Assembly: GCF_900187995.1 (NCBI RefSeq)
Contig: NZ_FZNZ01000023.1
Coordinates: forward strand, 1-64,000
From: Prevotella jejuni
GTDB taxonomy: Bacteria > Bacteroidota > Bacteroidia > Bacteroidales > Bacteroidaceae
Length of the DNA stretch: 64,000 bases
Direction of reading: 5' to 3'
The notes below the pieces were generated by a model. That model made no database searches. It was not told the origin of the DNA and was given only the letters and a program-made list of their open reading frames with translations. Each line of letters opens with the position of its first letter. Position 1 is the first letter of the stretch. Shown in pieces: positions 43,900 through 53,071 of the stretch. The translations under genes and the position numbers were made by a program.

Positions 43900-44838
43900 A
43901 TGAGTGAAAATAACTCTTTTTTGGTATTCTCAGGTACAAAGACGAGATACCTTGCTGAGAAGATCTGCGCCAGCCTTGGCTGTCCGCTTGGCAACTTGGT
44001 GATGACCCGTTTCTTTGACGGGGAATTTGTCGTTTCCTACGAGCAGAGTATTCGCGGTAAGGATGTGTTCCTTGTGCAAAGTACTTTCCCTAACTCCGAC
44101 AACCTCATGGAGCTTCTTTTGATGATAGATGCGGCAAAGCGTGCTTCTGCTCGTCATATCATCGCTGTCATGCCTTACTTTGGTTGGGCACGTCAGGACC
44201 GTAAGGACAAGCCACGTGTCAGCATTGGTGCAAAGTTAGTAGCAGACTTATTGAGTGTTGCTGGTATCGATCGTCTGATTACAATGGACTTACATGCAGA
44301 TCAGATTCAGGGCTTCTTCAATGTCCCTGTCGACCATCTCTATGCCAGTGGTGTGCTGCTTCCTTATGTTCAGGGCCTTCACTTGAAGGATCTTGTTATC
44401 GCAAGTCCTGACGTAGGTGGCTCAAAGCGTGCTAACACATACGCTAAGTATCTTGGTTGTCCGCTCGTTCTCTGTAATAAGACACGTGCACGTGCTAATG
44501 TTGTAGACACAATTCAGATTATTGGTGATGTGAAAGACAAGAATGTCATCATTGTTGATGACATGGTTGATACGGCTGGTACGATTACTAAGGCAGCTGA
44601 TGTTATGAAGGAGGCTGGTGCAAAGAGTGTTCGTGCCATTGCTTCTCACTGTGTGATGAGTGGTCCTGCTACTGAGCGTGTAGAGGCTTCTTCTTTGGAG
44701 GAGATGGTCTTTACAGATTCTATCCCATACACTGCTCGTTGCTCAAAGGTTAAGCAGATCTCTGTAGCCGACATGTTTGCTGAGACAATTCAGCGTGTGT
44801 TGAACAATGAGAGTATCTCAAGTCAGTACCTTATATAA
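43900..44838 (+). CDS. prs: Ribose-phosphate pyrophosphokinase
   Basis: Makes PRPP from ribose-5-phosphate and ATP, for nucleotide, NAD, His and Trp synthesis. The 312 residues have the class I pattern: FDGEFVVSYEQSIRGKDVF, MPYFGWARQDRKD, DLHADQIQGFF and the PRPP loop VDDMVDTAGT. Start at ATG 43900 (MSENNSF); the longer frame from 43831 overlaps the TenI-like gene. The stop codon is inside the ATAAGGTGTAAG hairpin. Confidence 0.96.
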   Translation: MSENNSFLVFSGTKTRYLAEKICASLGCPLGNLVMTRFFDGEFVVSYEQSIRGKDVFLVQSTFPNSDNLMELLLMIDAAKRASARHIIAVMPYFGWARQDRKDKPRVSIGAKLVADLLSVAGIDRLITMDLHADQIQGFFNVPVDHLYASGVLLPYVQGLHLKDLVIASPDVGGSKRANTYAKYLGCPLVLCNKTRARANVVDTIQIIGDVKDKNVIIVDDMVDTAGTITKAADVMKEAGAKSVRAIASHCVMSGPATERVEASSLEEMVFTDSIPYTARCSKVKQISVADMFAETIQRVLNNESISSQYLI

Positions 44839-44852
44839 TAAGGTGTAAGGTA
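44827..44852. repeat. ATAAGGTGTAAG hairpin, copy 2
   Basis: TACCTT and AAGGTA are the outer arms and CCTTAT-ATA-ATAAGG the inner hairpin. It overlaps the last codons and stop of prs and matches copy 1 almost base for base outside the loop. Confidence 0.65.
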
Positions 44853-44886
44853 GGACATAACCCTTTCTTTAAAGGATATATTATAG

Positions 44887-44924
44887 ATGTTGGAATACAC
44901 CGAGCGTGTGTTCCAACATTTTTT
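44887..44924 (+). terminator. Terminator of prs
   Basis: ATGTTGGAATACAC and GTGTGTTCCAACAT form a 14-bp stem with one G-U pair, followed by TTTTTT. Confidence 0.9.
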
Positions 44925-45082
44925 ATGCTCATCTGTAAGCTATTGTATATATCTATAAACTTAACTTCATCGTCGACAATCGATCAACTAACATTTTCTT
45001 TATTCACAGGACACAGTTTTATGTATTAATCTTGATATATATCAAAAAACGCAGAGAACGATGAATAAAAACCTAAAAAAGT

Positions 45083-45113
45083 TTTGTTGTGTACGCAAAC
45101 AGTCGTACCTTTG
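45083..45113 (+). promoter_or_regulatory. Strong promoter of the ncRNA
   Basis: TTTG at 45083-45086, 19-nt spacer, TACCTTTG at 45106-45113. It is one of the best matches in the window, and no protein-coding gene follows. Confidence 0.85.
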
Positions 45114-45119
45114 CATTGT

Positions 45120-45385
45120 CAAAAGACAAATAATAGATTGTTTAGGTTAGTAGTAATAGATTTAGGTTTTTAGTTATTATTTAAGGTAGAACAAAGGAGA
45201 TTGTTCAGGTTTCAACTAAATAGGTTTAGTTAAAGGTAATAATAAAGATTGATTAAAGGATAATTATGATGCGAGATGATTGGTGAACGCCGTGAGGCGC
45301 GAACCAAAAATCAAGCTCAAACATTCCACTGAAAGGTGGATGCTAAAGGGCACAGCAAATTAATGCTGTGCCCTTTAGTTCTATA
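45120..45385 (+). ncRNA. Probable structured ncRNA of about 260 nt
   Basis: A full promoter and a 15-bp terminator hairpin frame 260 nt without a real open frame (the longest likely start, near 45267, gives six codons). Several hairpins can be drawn: GTAATA/TATTAT (45153-45180), GAACAA-AGGAGA-TTGTTC (45189-45206), AACTAAA-TAGG-TTTAGTT (45214-45231), CGCC-GTGA-GGCG near 45290, and TCCAC/GTGGA near 45330. AGG occurs at 45144, 45164, 45184, 45195, 45207, 45222, 45234 and 45257; at least three sit in loops. I do not recognise the family; 6S-like or Bacteroidales-1 RNA should be tested. RNA identity is inferred from signals and structure only. Confidence 0.65.
45343..45378 (+). terminator. Terminator of the ncRNA
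   Basis: CTAAAGGGCACAGCA and TGCTGTGCCCTTTAG form a perfect 15-bp stem with a 6-nt loop. The following T-tract (TTCTAT) is short. Confidence 0.85.
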
Positions 45386-45712
45386 TATACATTCATTTAT
45401 TACGAAATATGCAATCTATGACGATTCTGATAATTATTTCTTTGGAGGGTGATGGTGATGTGGTAGACTGAAGAGAGTAGGGGAGTTTGCAATAATGACA
45501 AGTATTTTCTTTGCTTATCATATACATGTATAATATTTCTCTACATACGCTTGTTATTTTGTTTATGATGTCTTATAGTCCAATTCGCTCTGTTTTGATA
45601 TCTATAATCAACTCCTTTTACCTTGAGGAAGATACTTTCAAATATTAGAAGAGAAATGGCTTCTAATGAAAGTCAAACTCTTGCTATTTATACGAAAATA
45701 GTTTTATTTTCT

Positions 45713-45798
45713 TTTGCTGTCATTTTTAACATTTCATGTAACTCTACTGTAAACTAAAGAGTTAGCTTGTTACTTTGCATGACAGTAATGACAGCAAC
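45713..45798. repeat. 86-bp dispersed element, copy 3 (inverted)
   Basis: Read on the minus strand it aligns with copy 2: CTGTCATTACTGTCA at one end and GAAATGTTAAAAATGACAGC at the other. The length is again 86 bp. The terminal inverted repeat is TTGCTGTCATT versus AATGACAGCAA. Confidence 0.75.
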
Positions 45799-46128
45799 TT
45801 TATTTTTCGGTATTTATGCTTTCTTATCGACATACAGAAACAGCGTGTGTAGAGACTATCAAATAGCATGAAAAACTCAAGAAGCAACAACGAAAGAAAG
45901 TTGAATGTTATAGCTAAGATTAGTTATACCAGTCGACAAGGTGGTTGAGCCATGATTGTGGGCTGATAGAACGACGATTCTATCGTTCGCAAAATGAATG
46001 CAGGCTGTTGTCTTATCTTTCCCTGAGTACCATCATAGTGAGAGAGAATTTGAGGAAAGGAGGAATAATAGCTTAGCAAAGTTAGGCACAAAGATATTAT
46101 TGTAAATTGTTTTCAAGTGTCTCAATTC

Positions 46129-46238
46129 TAAGACTTGCCCTTCAAGCATCAAGAAGACGCTCTTCTACTTCCAAGAACATGCCCTTCTTGCATGTTGAAG
46201 ACGCCCTTCTTACGCCAAGAAAGGCCTCTTCTTCTACA
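46129..46238. repeat. 22-bp-period array, family 1, copy C (5 units)
   Basis: Units begin at 46129, 46151, 46173, 46195 and 46217. Examples are AAGAACATGCCCTTCTT and AAGAAAGGCCTCTTCTT. The centres are those of copies A and B read in reverse. Its right flank resembles that of copy D (TTTCTTGAA). Confidence 0.85.
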
Positions 46239-46719
46239 TAGCCTATAACTTTCTGGTTTCTTGAAGATTACGAGCTTAATGATTACGCATATACATCTAT
46301 TTTACAGACAAGCTATTCTTTGTGTTTTGTCATGATATTTCACAACTATGTAAACTGCTTAGATGATACAAAAACTACGTCCCCTACGCATATTCATGTG
46401 TGCGAATATAGCGATTATAAAGTTCAAAACAGATAGAACTACAAATTGAGCAAATGGCATGAAGATAGATTGTAAATAAAGCAGCAGACAGTTTTGTGTG
46501 TGCCTATCTCGTACGTTGAAGAGGGATAAGTAACCACTTTCGTATGGACTATCTCGGCGTTCAAATCCCTTGTTATTCGGAGAAAGGATAGGGGGCAGGT
46601 TTGTCATCAAAAACAGAGGACGAGCGTTAGAAAGACAATAAGGTGTGTTCTCCTTCACTACTCATTTTGCGAAGCAACTTAATTCATCTTTCAGAAGAAC
46701 ATTAAAAAAGCTTCATAAA

Positions 46720-46751
46720 TTTGTTTTTTTCACTTGAAATCGGTATCTTTG
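46720..46751 (+). promoter_or_regulatory. Promoter of the MORN gene
   Basis: TTTG at 46720-46723, 20-nt spacer, TATCTTTG at 46744-46751. It makes the in-frame TTG at 46734 impossible as a start. Confidence 0.85.
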
Positions 46752-46793
46752 CATATAGGTTATTTTAATTATAACAATCTAAAATCGCACAAC

Positions 46794-47906
46794 GTGAGAC
46801 ATAATTATATCGTCATATTATTTCTATTCATATCTACTTGCCTCTATGCTCAGGATATAGAGACTGGTTCGTGTACGACAAAGGACGGCGGACAGTATCA
46901 TGGACAGATGTTTCGTGGAAAGCCAAATGGTAAAGGTAAGACCACATACAAGAAAGGTGATGTCTATGAAGGAGAGTATATGAAAGGCATGCGACATGGA
47001 GAAGGGACCTATACCTTCGCTGATGGAGAGAAATATAAGGGTCAGTGGTTCCAAGACCAACAGCATGGACAGGGCGTTTACTACTTTGCTAACGGCAATC
47101 GTTACGATGGTCTGTGGTATAAAGACTATCAGCAAGGACAGGGCACAATGTATTACTACAATGGTGATAAGTATGTTGGCAACTGGGAACATGATAAGCG
47201 TAGCGGGCAAGGAAAGTACATCTTTGCGAATGGAGCCTACTATGAAGGGACTTGGAAAGACGATATGAAGAACGGATACGGCAGTTTCAGATGGCCTGAC
47301 CACTCTTCCTTTACTGGTAACTGGGTGAATAATCTCAAAGAGGGAAAAGGACTTTACATCTATGCCGATGGTGATGAATATAACGGTGATTGGAAGAATG
47401 ACTTGCAGAATGGTAAAGGCATCTATAAATTCAAGGATGGTGAGAGCTACGATGGAGAGTATTTAGATGGCGAGCGGACTGGTCAAGGAATCTTTCGATA
47501 TAAGAATGGTGACCAGTATTCAGGCCATTTCTTAAAAGGACAGAAGTCGGGTTATGGTACGATGTCATGGCGAAATGGTGACATCTATACTGGCTACTGG
47601 GAGAGAGATATGCAGAACGGACAAGGCAAACTGACCAAGAAGAATAAAGATGTCTATGAAGGGCAGTTCCGCAACGGACTGTTAGAAGGACTTATCATCA
47701 TCCACTATGCTGATGGAAGTAAGTTCCGTGGAAGCTACCATAATGGTAAGCGTAATGGCACAGCGGTTGAGGAGTCTGCCTCAGGCGTGCGCTTTGAAGG
47801 TAACTATCGAGATGACTGTCGTGATGGAAAGTTCATTGAACGTGATAAAAACGGGAACGTTACAGCAAGCGGTTATTACGAGAATGGAAAGCGATATACT
47901 AATTAG
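46794..47906 (+). CDS. Secreted MORN-repeat protein
   Basis: A 370-residue protein made of about fourteen 23-residue MORN repeats (pattern YxGxWxxxxxxGxGxxxxxxGxx, e.g. YVGNWEHDKRSGQGKYIF) after a signal peptide ending near LYAQD. MORN arrays form extended beta-hairpin rods that bind lipids or proteins; a periplasmic or surface scaffold role is inferred. I choose the GTG at 46794, which begins the signal peptide and lies after the promoter; no ATG fits. glgB follows 40 nt later, so both may share a transcript. Confidence 0.85.
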   Translation: MRHNYIVILFLFISTCLYAQDIETGSCTTKDGGQYHGQMFRGKPNGKGKTTYKKGDVYEGEYMKGMRHGEGTYTFADGEKYKGQWFQDQQHGQGVYYFANGNRYDGLWYKDYQQGQGTMYYYNGDKYVGNWEHDKRSGQGKYIFANGAYYEGTWKDDMKNGYGSFRWPDHSSFTGNWVNNLKEGKGLYIYADGDEYNGDWKNDLQNGKGIYKFKDGESYDGEYLDGERTGQGIFRYKNGDQYSGHFLKGQKSGYGTMSWRNGDIYTGYWERDMQNGQGKLTKKNKDVYEGQFRNGLLEGLIIIHYADGSKFRGSYHNGKRNGTAVEESASGVRFEGNYRDDCRDGKFIERDKNGNVTASGYYENGKRYTN

Positions 47907-47946
47907 TCTTTACATAATATAACAACAACATAAAGATTATTCTACC

Positions 47947-50031
47947 ATGGTAACAAAGAAAACCAGCACTAAGAAGGCTTCAGAGAAGAAGACTTCTGCC
48001 AGAATAACAAAGGCGAAGGAACCAGCACATATCGGACTTGTGAAGAACGATTCTTATCTGGCTCCATACGAGGATGCTATCCGTGGACGCCACGAACATG
48101 CCCTTTGGAAAATGAATCAGCTCACACAGGATGGTAAGCTGTCGCTTTCTGAATTCGCAAATGGCTACAATTATTACGGACTACACCGTACAAAGGATGG
48201 TTGGGTGTTCCGTGAATGGGCGCCAAATGCGACCGAAATCTTCCTTATTGGCGATTTCAATGATTGGAAGGAGCAAGAGGCCTACCAGTGTCAACGATTG
48301 GAAGGAACAGGAAACTGGGAACTTATACTCCCTGAAGACGCCTTACAACACGGTCAGTACTATAAGATGCGAGTTCATTGGCAAGGAGGTGAGGGCGAGC
48401 GTATCCCTGCTTGGGCACAACGAGTTGTCCAAGACGATGCAACGAAAATCTTCTCAGCACAGGTATGGGCGCCTAAGAAGCCATTTGTTTGGAAGAAGAA
48501 GACTTTCAAACCACAGACTTCTCCGCTCTTGATCTATGAGTGCCACATCGGAATGGCACAGGATGAAGAGAAGGTAGGGACCTATAATGAGTTTCGTGAG
48601 AAGGTGTTGCCACGTATTATTAAGGATGGTTACAATGCTATTCAGATTATGGCAATACAGGAGCATCCCTACTATGGCAGCTTTGGTTACCATGTTAGCT
48701 CTTTCTTTGCAGCCAGTTCACGCTTCGGAACTCCCGAGGACTTGAAGGCACTTATCGATGAGGCTCATAAGAATGGGGTTGCTGTTATCATGGACATCGT
48801 ACACTCTCATGCCGTTAAGAACGAGGTGGAAGGATTAGGTAACTTAGCCGGTGACCCTAATCAATACTTCTATCCAGGTGAACGTCATGAGCATCCAGCA
48901 TGGGACTCCCTATGCTTTGACTATGGTAAAGACGAGGTTCTACACTTCCTTTTGTCTAACTGCAAGTATTGGTTGGAGGAATATCACTTTGATGGTTTCC
49001 GCTTTGATGGTGTCACGTCAATGCTTTATTATAGTCATGGCTTAGGTGAGGCTTTCTGTAACTATGCCGACTACTTTAATGGTCATCAGGATGATAATGC
49101 TATTTGTTATCTGACCTTAGCCAACTGTCTCATCCATGAAGTCAATAAGAATGCAGTAACTATAGCGGAGGAGGTATCTGGTATGCCGGGTCTTGCCGCT
49201 AAGTTCAAAGATGGCGGATATGGCTTTGACTATCGTATGGCCATGAACATTCCAGACTATTGGATAAAGACTATTAAGGAGTTGCCTGACGAGTCTTGGA
49301 AGCCATCTTCTATCTTCTGGGAGATAAAAAATCGTCGTTCTGATGAAAAGACTATCTCTTATTGCGAGTCACACGACCAAGCCTTAGTAGGCGATAAGAC
49401 TATCATCTTCCGTTTGGTAGACGCTGATATGTATTGGCATTTCCGTAAGGGAGACGAGACAGAGATGGTTCATCGTGGTATAGCATTGCATAAGATGATA
49501 CGCCTTGCGACGTTAGCTGCGATCAATGGTGGCTATCTGAACTTTATGGGAAATGAGTTTGGACATCCAGAGTGGATAGATTTCCCACGTGAAGGAAACG
49601 GATGGAGCTATAAGTATGCACGCCGACAATGGAACTTAGTAGACAATAAAGAGCTGTGTTATCACTTCCTTGGCGACTTCGATCAGAGGATGTTAGAGGT
49701 GGTGAAGAGCGAGAAGAAATTCAACGAGACGCCAGTTCAAGAGATATGGCACAATGATGGCGACCAGATCTTAGCCTTTAGTAGAGGCGAGCTAATCTTT
49801 GTCTTCAATTTCTCTCCTACTCGTTCCTTCTATGATTATGGTTTCTTGGTACCTGAAGGCTCTTATAATGTAGTCTTAAACACGGATGCTACGGAGTATG
49901 GTGGTAATGGTTTTGCTGATGATACAGTTGAGCATTTCACGAATGCCGACCCTCTTTATGAGAAAGATCATAAAGGTTGGCTTAAACTCTACATACCAGC
50001 ACGCAGCGCTGTGGTGTTGAGAAAGAAGTAA
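47947..50031 (+). CDS. glgB: 1,4-alpha-glucan branching enzyme
   Basis: Introduces alpha-1,6 branches in glycogen. After a Lys/Ser/Thr-rich N-terminal extension (about 1-25) come a CBM48 domain (FREWAPNATEIFLIGDFNDW) and the GH13 barrel: LIYECHIGMAQ, DIVHSHAVKN, FDGFRFDGVTSM (nucleophile Asp), AEEVSGMP (acid/base Glu), and YCESHDQALVGD. The C-terminal all-beta domain ends the 694 residues. It looks like the eukaryote-type GH13_8 GlgB common in Bacteroidetes. The next gene starts 7 nt on. Confidence 0.95.
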   Translation: MVTKKTSTKKASEKKTSARITKAKEPAHIGLVKNDSYLAPYEDAIRGRHEHALWKMNQLTQDGKLSLSEFANGYNYYGLHRTKDGWVFREWAPNATEIFLIGDFNDWKEQEAYQCQRLEGTGNWELILPEDALQHGQYYKMRVHWQGGEGERIPAWAQRVVQDDATKIFSAQVWAPKKPFVWKKKTFKPQTSPLLIYECHIGMAQDEEKVGTYNEFREKVLPRIIKDGYNAIQIMAIQEHPYYGSFGYHVSSFFAASSRFGTPEDLKALIDEAHKNGVAVIMDIVHSHAVKNEVEGLGNLAGDPNQYFYPGERHEHPAWDSLCFDYGKDEVLHFLLSNCKYWLEEYHFDGFRFDGVTSMLYYSHGLGEAFCNYADYFNGHQDDNAICYLTLANCLIHEVNKNAVTIAEEVSGMPGLAAKFKDGGYGFDYRMAMNIPDYWIKTIKELPDESWKPSSIFWEIKNRRSDEKTISYCESHDQALVGDKTIIFRLVDADMYWHFRKGDETEMVHRGIALHKMIRLATLAAINGGYLNFMGNEFGHPEWIDFPREGNGWSYKYARRQWNLVDNKELCYHFLGDFDQRMLEVVKSEKKFNETPVQEIWHNDGDQILAFSRGELIFVFNFSPTRSFYDYGFLVPEGSYNVVLNTDATEYGGNGFADDTVEHFTNADPLYEKDHKGWLKLYIPARSAVVLRKK

Positions 50032-50038
50032 ATTACGC

Positions 50039-50995
50039 ATGATGGAGAGTAAGTTTATGCGTGCTATCTGCACGATACTATTTTGTTCATTCACCTTCTG
50101 CTTCCTGTTCTTCTATCAAGCAGACGTGATGACAGTAGTACAACATTTGGCTTCTGGGAGGCAGACCTTCTATAATCCATTGTTAGGAGCAGTGCTGATA
50201 ACAGCTACGTTGAAGCTTTTTCAGGTAGGAGTTAGCTCTTTGGCTAAGTTAGGCAAGCGTGGCTTCGCCTTGACTTACTTTCCATCTTTCCTTATACTAA
50301 CAATTATCTCCGACTTACGTCCTACGGTTGATGGTGTTACATTTGGTAACTGGCTGTGGGCAACACCGTTATTAATCATCGTTTATGTCTTTGTTTTGAT
50401 CTCTGTAAAGCGTTTTGAACCTTACGAACCAGAACAACGTAGCTTCGGACCCTTCTCAGAGATGATATGGATTAGCCTTCTTCTATTCCTTTTCTACTTC
50501 TTGTTTACAGGACTTCTTAGCAATAATGATAGGTATTTCCATCAGCGGGCTAAGGTGGAGGCCTTGATAGATAAGCGGGATTATGCAGGTGCTTTAAATG
50601 TTGTACGTACCATGCCTCATACCGACTCGGTCATTTCCATGCTAACTGTCTATGCTGTTGCACGAAGAGGACAGCTTGCCGATAGTCTCTTCTATTATCC
50701 TCTTGAGGGTGGTGCACGCACTTTACGTCCAGGGAAGGTACATTCGTGGTTGCAGCCAGATAGCGTCCTTTACAAGGTGACCCGTAACTCTGCTAACTAT
50801 CAGTTGACAGGCTTCTTGTTGGATCGTAACCTATCTGAATTTGCCCGCTACCTACCGGAGTATTATCCAGCCGACAGTCTTCGTCCTCGTTATTATAAGG
50901 AGGCTATGAAAATATTGCTGCTCAAGAAGCAAGGACTAAGACTTATTCCGCCTTATAAGAAAGGAAGTTATGCAAGTTACTATTATGCAAAGTAG
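50039..50995 (+). CDS. Membrane protein of unknown function (DUF6057-like)
   Basis: A 318-residue protein with about five hydrophobic segments in the first 165 residues and a soluble C-terminal half that looks helical (AKVEALIDKRDYAGALNVVR, TVYAVARRGQLADSLFYYP), like TPR-type repeats. It resembles DUF6057 proteins in Bacteroidales, of unknown function. It lies 7 nt after glgB on the same strand, so it is probably co-transcribed, but a link to glycogen is not shown. Confidence 0.72.
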   Translation: MMESKFMRAICTILFCSFTFCFLFFYQADVMTVVQHLASGRQTFYNPLLGAVLITATLKLFQVGVSSLAKLGKRGFALTYFPSFLILTIISDLRPTVDGVTFGNWLWATPLLIIVYVFVLISVKRFEPYEPEQRSFGPFSEMIWISLLLFLFYFLFTGLLSNNDRYFHQRAKVEALIDKRDYAGALNVVRTMPHTDSVISMLTVYAVARRGQLADSLFYYPLEGGARTLRPGKVHSWLQPDSVLYKVTRNSANYQLTGFLLDRNLSEFARYLPEYYPADSLRPRYYKEAMKILLLKKQGLRLIPPYKKGSYASYYYAK

Positions 50996-51133
50996 CTCTC
51001 TTTTGCAGCTTTAATAAGAGTTGATACCTCGTTTTCTTTCGTGGTATTGGTGCTGATGTCTTAACTCCTTTCACTCCCCCTTCACTCCTTAACTCCTCAT
51101 CCCTTTGTCAATTATTTTCGCCCCTCTTGAAGA

Positions 51134-51243
51134 TAGTACATGCTCTTCATGGGTTAAGAAGATGCCCTTCAACGTTCAAGAACATGCCCTTCTTGGGTTA
51201 AGAAGACGCTCTTCTTGAAGCAAGAAAGGCGTCTTCTTTGATG
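51134..51243. repeat. 22-bp-period array, family 1, copy D (5 units)
   Basis: Units begin at 51134, 51156, 51178, 51200 and 51222, e.g. AAGAACATGCCCTTCTTGGG and AAGAAGACGCTCTTCTTGA. The first unit (TACATGCTCTTCATGGGTT) matches the third at most positions. Confidence 0.85.
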
Positions 51244-51823
51244 CTGTATGTAACCTGTTGATTTCTTGAAAGTTATAAACTTGCTTCTAAGAAACGTTAT
51301 ACTCCTGTGTTGAGGTTGTTTAACTCGTTGTGATGTAATGATTTTTCGTATTCTTGTTGATTTCCTCTAAAAGTGGATTGATAGCTGAGGTGTTTCCATA
51401 GAATATGCTGATAGAGATAGAGGGGAGTTTTTTTTCTTACAGAGTAACGGAGGTTTTTACATGCAGGTAGAACTCAAAGTGTGGTGGACACGGCCTTCTC
51501 TCGCTACGAATGGGGAAGAGGGTAAGCATAAAGATACCCCTGTAAGAGAGATTTGTAATTGGCGTTAAGACAATAAGGAATGCTCGACATATTGCTCAGA
51601 AAGGCGGATAAATATAAATATTAAGTAGGGTTTCTGCGTAAATCTCTGCTCTGTGTGATCATATTTATGCATATATTCTACTCTAAAAGTTTATTGACTA
51701 ATTATAGTTTATGCTATACTGAACGCAAATATATGTCTATAAATGGAGAAAATGAGGCTTTTATAGGTTTATTAAGTCGCCTTTTTTTCTTTTATTTTAC
51801 TTTCCTTTTATTTATTTTTTATT

Positions 51824-51831
51824 TATCTTTG
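51824..51831 (+). promoter_or_regulatory. Probable -7 element of the secreted-protein cluster
   Basis: TATCTTTG matches TAnnTTTG about 120 nt upstream of the first ATG of the cluster. The upstream region is T-rich with no TTTG at -33. The leader would be about 115 nt, long for this window. Confidence 0.5.
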
Positions 51832-51952
51832 CATCGATAAATACTATTTACCATGTAGAAAACAAGGTCGTTTTTGGCTGCTGTCCTCTTGTAATAGAGA
51901 AGGAAAGGACCAACTTTAACCTTAAAAAATATAATACAAATCTTTACCAACT

Positions 51953-53026
51953 ATGGCCAAGAAACTCATCTTTTCATGTCTAATGCTACTGTTCCCAATA
52001 TCCATTCTGGCACAGAAGTCTGTTCTCTTTGATTTCTCAAAGTATTCTAAAGATAAAGAAATACCCTTTAGAATTGAGAAGGAAGGGATTGTGTTGGAGT
52101 TTCGTTTTGATTCAGAACAGAGTAACACATTATGGTGTAAGAAAAAGGGTAGGTCTTCTTCTTTACAACTTAATAATCATACTTATTTTACAATAGAAGG
52201 TATTAGCTGTGAGATTACGGCTGTAACTATTTTTATAGTTGACTTTCCAGGCCGTTTTAAGGTCTTCGGCGATGATAGTGAGATAAATTGTAAAAAGGAA
52301 AAAAGCAAAGGAGAGGAGTTTTTTAAGCAGGATTGGGAGGTTAATAAGCAAAGTATTACCTTCGTTCATGCAACCACTAAGAATAGTTCCATTAAGTCCA
52401 TAAAAGTCACTTATGAGCCAGTCAAACCTATAGAACCTACTGAGAACACAATCTCTATCGACATCTCTGCAGCCAAGCGAGCTACTTTTTATTATGGTGA
52501 GAAATCGTTTGTTATTCCTAAAGGAGTCATAGCACGAACGTATAAGATTGTTGATAATGTTCTTTCAGTAAGTAAGACGTATCAAGAGAATGATGTCCTT
52601 CCGAGTGGTACGGCTGTCGTTTTAGAAGCAGAGGAGGGTAATTACCTTTTCAAGGAGACGACTAAAGAAGGCGAACGAGATACTTTTAATGCCTTACGAG
52701 GCTCTGATGTGGAGACTGAAACGACTGGGGGCACATTGTATTATGTCTTTGCTAAGGGCAGTAATGGCGTAGGCTTTTATTGGAATAAGCCTGATGGCAA
52801 GGCTTTTCAGACGAAGGCTCATAAAGCTTACCTCGTCTACACGCCAACAGTAGCTACACAAGCAAAGTCTAATTTCACCTTTGATATACCTTTAGGAATC
52901 AATTCCACCACGGTAAATGATGATGTTCACCAGTGCTGTCCATTCTATAATCTTGCAGGGCAACAGGTTAGTAAGGACTATAAAGGTATTATAATTGTTG
53001 GTGGAAAGAAATACTTAAATCGATAA
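51953..53026 (+). CDS. Secreted protein with Prevotella-type C-terminal sorting-like motif
   Basis: A 357-residue protein with a signal peptide (to about ILAQ, residue 21). The body contains beta-rich stretches but no family I can name. The last 30 residues (FYNLAGQQVSKDYKGIIIV, then GGKKYLNR) match a C-terminal pattern seen in many Prevotella exported proteins and resemble type IX secretion C-terminal domains, so surface location is likely (inference). First of three genes that look co-transcribed with a small protein and a lipoprotein. Confidence 0.7.
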   Translation: MAKKLIFSCLMLLFPISILAQKSVLFDFSKYSKDKEIPFRIEKEGIVLEFRFDSEQSNTLWCKKKGRSSSLQLNNHTYFTIEGISCEITAVTIFIVDFPGRFKVFGDDSEINCKKEKSKGEEFFKQDWEVNKQSITFVHATTKNSSIKSIKVTYEPVKPIEPTENTISIDISAAKRATFYYGEKSFVIPKGVIARTYKIVDNVLSVSKTYQENDVLPSGTAVVLEAEEGNYLFKETTKEGERDTFNALRGSDVETETTGGTLYYVFAKGSNGVGFYWNKPDGKAFQTKAHKAYLVYTPTVATQAKSNFTFDIPLGINSTTVNDDVHQCCPFYNLAGQQVSKDYKGIIIVGGKKYLNR

Positions 53027-53071
53027 ACGACTTTGTTATATACTCCTTTTGACAACTTAAAGCAATTGAAT

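Larger units (their letters stand above)
45386..46719. other. Long intergenic region with two repeats
   Basis: No supported gene in 1.3 kb. It holds the third 86-bp element (45713-45798) and a family 1 array (46129-46238). A minus-strand frame at 46359-46658 (99 codons) has a hydrophobic end but no promoter and no family I trust, so it is not called. Confidence 0.55.
50996..51952. other. Long intergenic region with a family 1 array
   Basis: No supported gene in 957 bp. It holds the array at 51134-51243 and, at the right end, a very T-rich stretch (about 51780-51830) leading to the -7 element TATCTTTG at 51824. Confidence 0.6.

Noticed and set aside
46560..46600. tRNA-like GTTCAAATCCC
   Set aside because: No acceptor stem, anticodon arm or T-stem pairing can be drawn around it. 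No tRNA was found anywhere in the window.
46359..46658. A 99-codon minus-strand frame with a PYESG segment faintly like NuoA and a hydrophobic end
   Set aside because: The similarity is a few residues only, there is no promoter or partner gene, and it may be chance.
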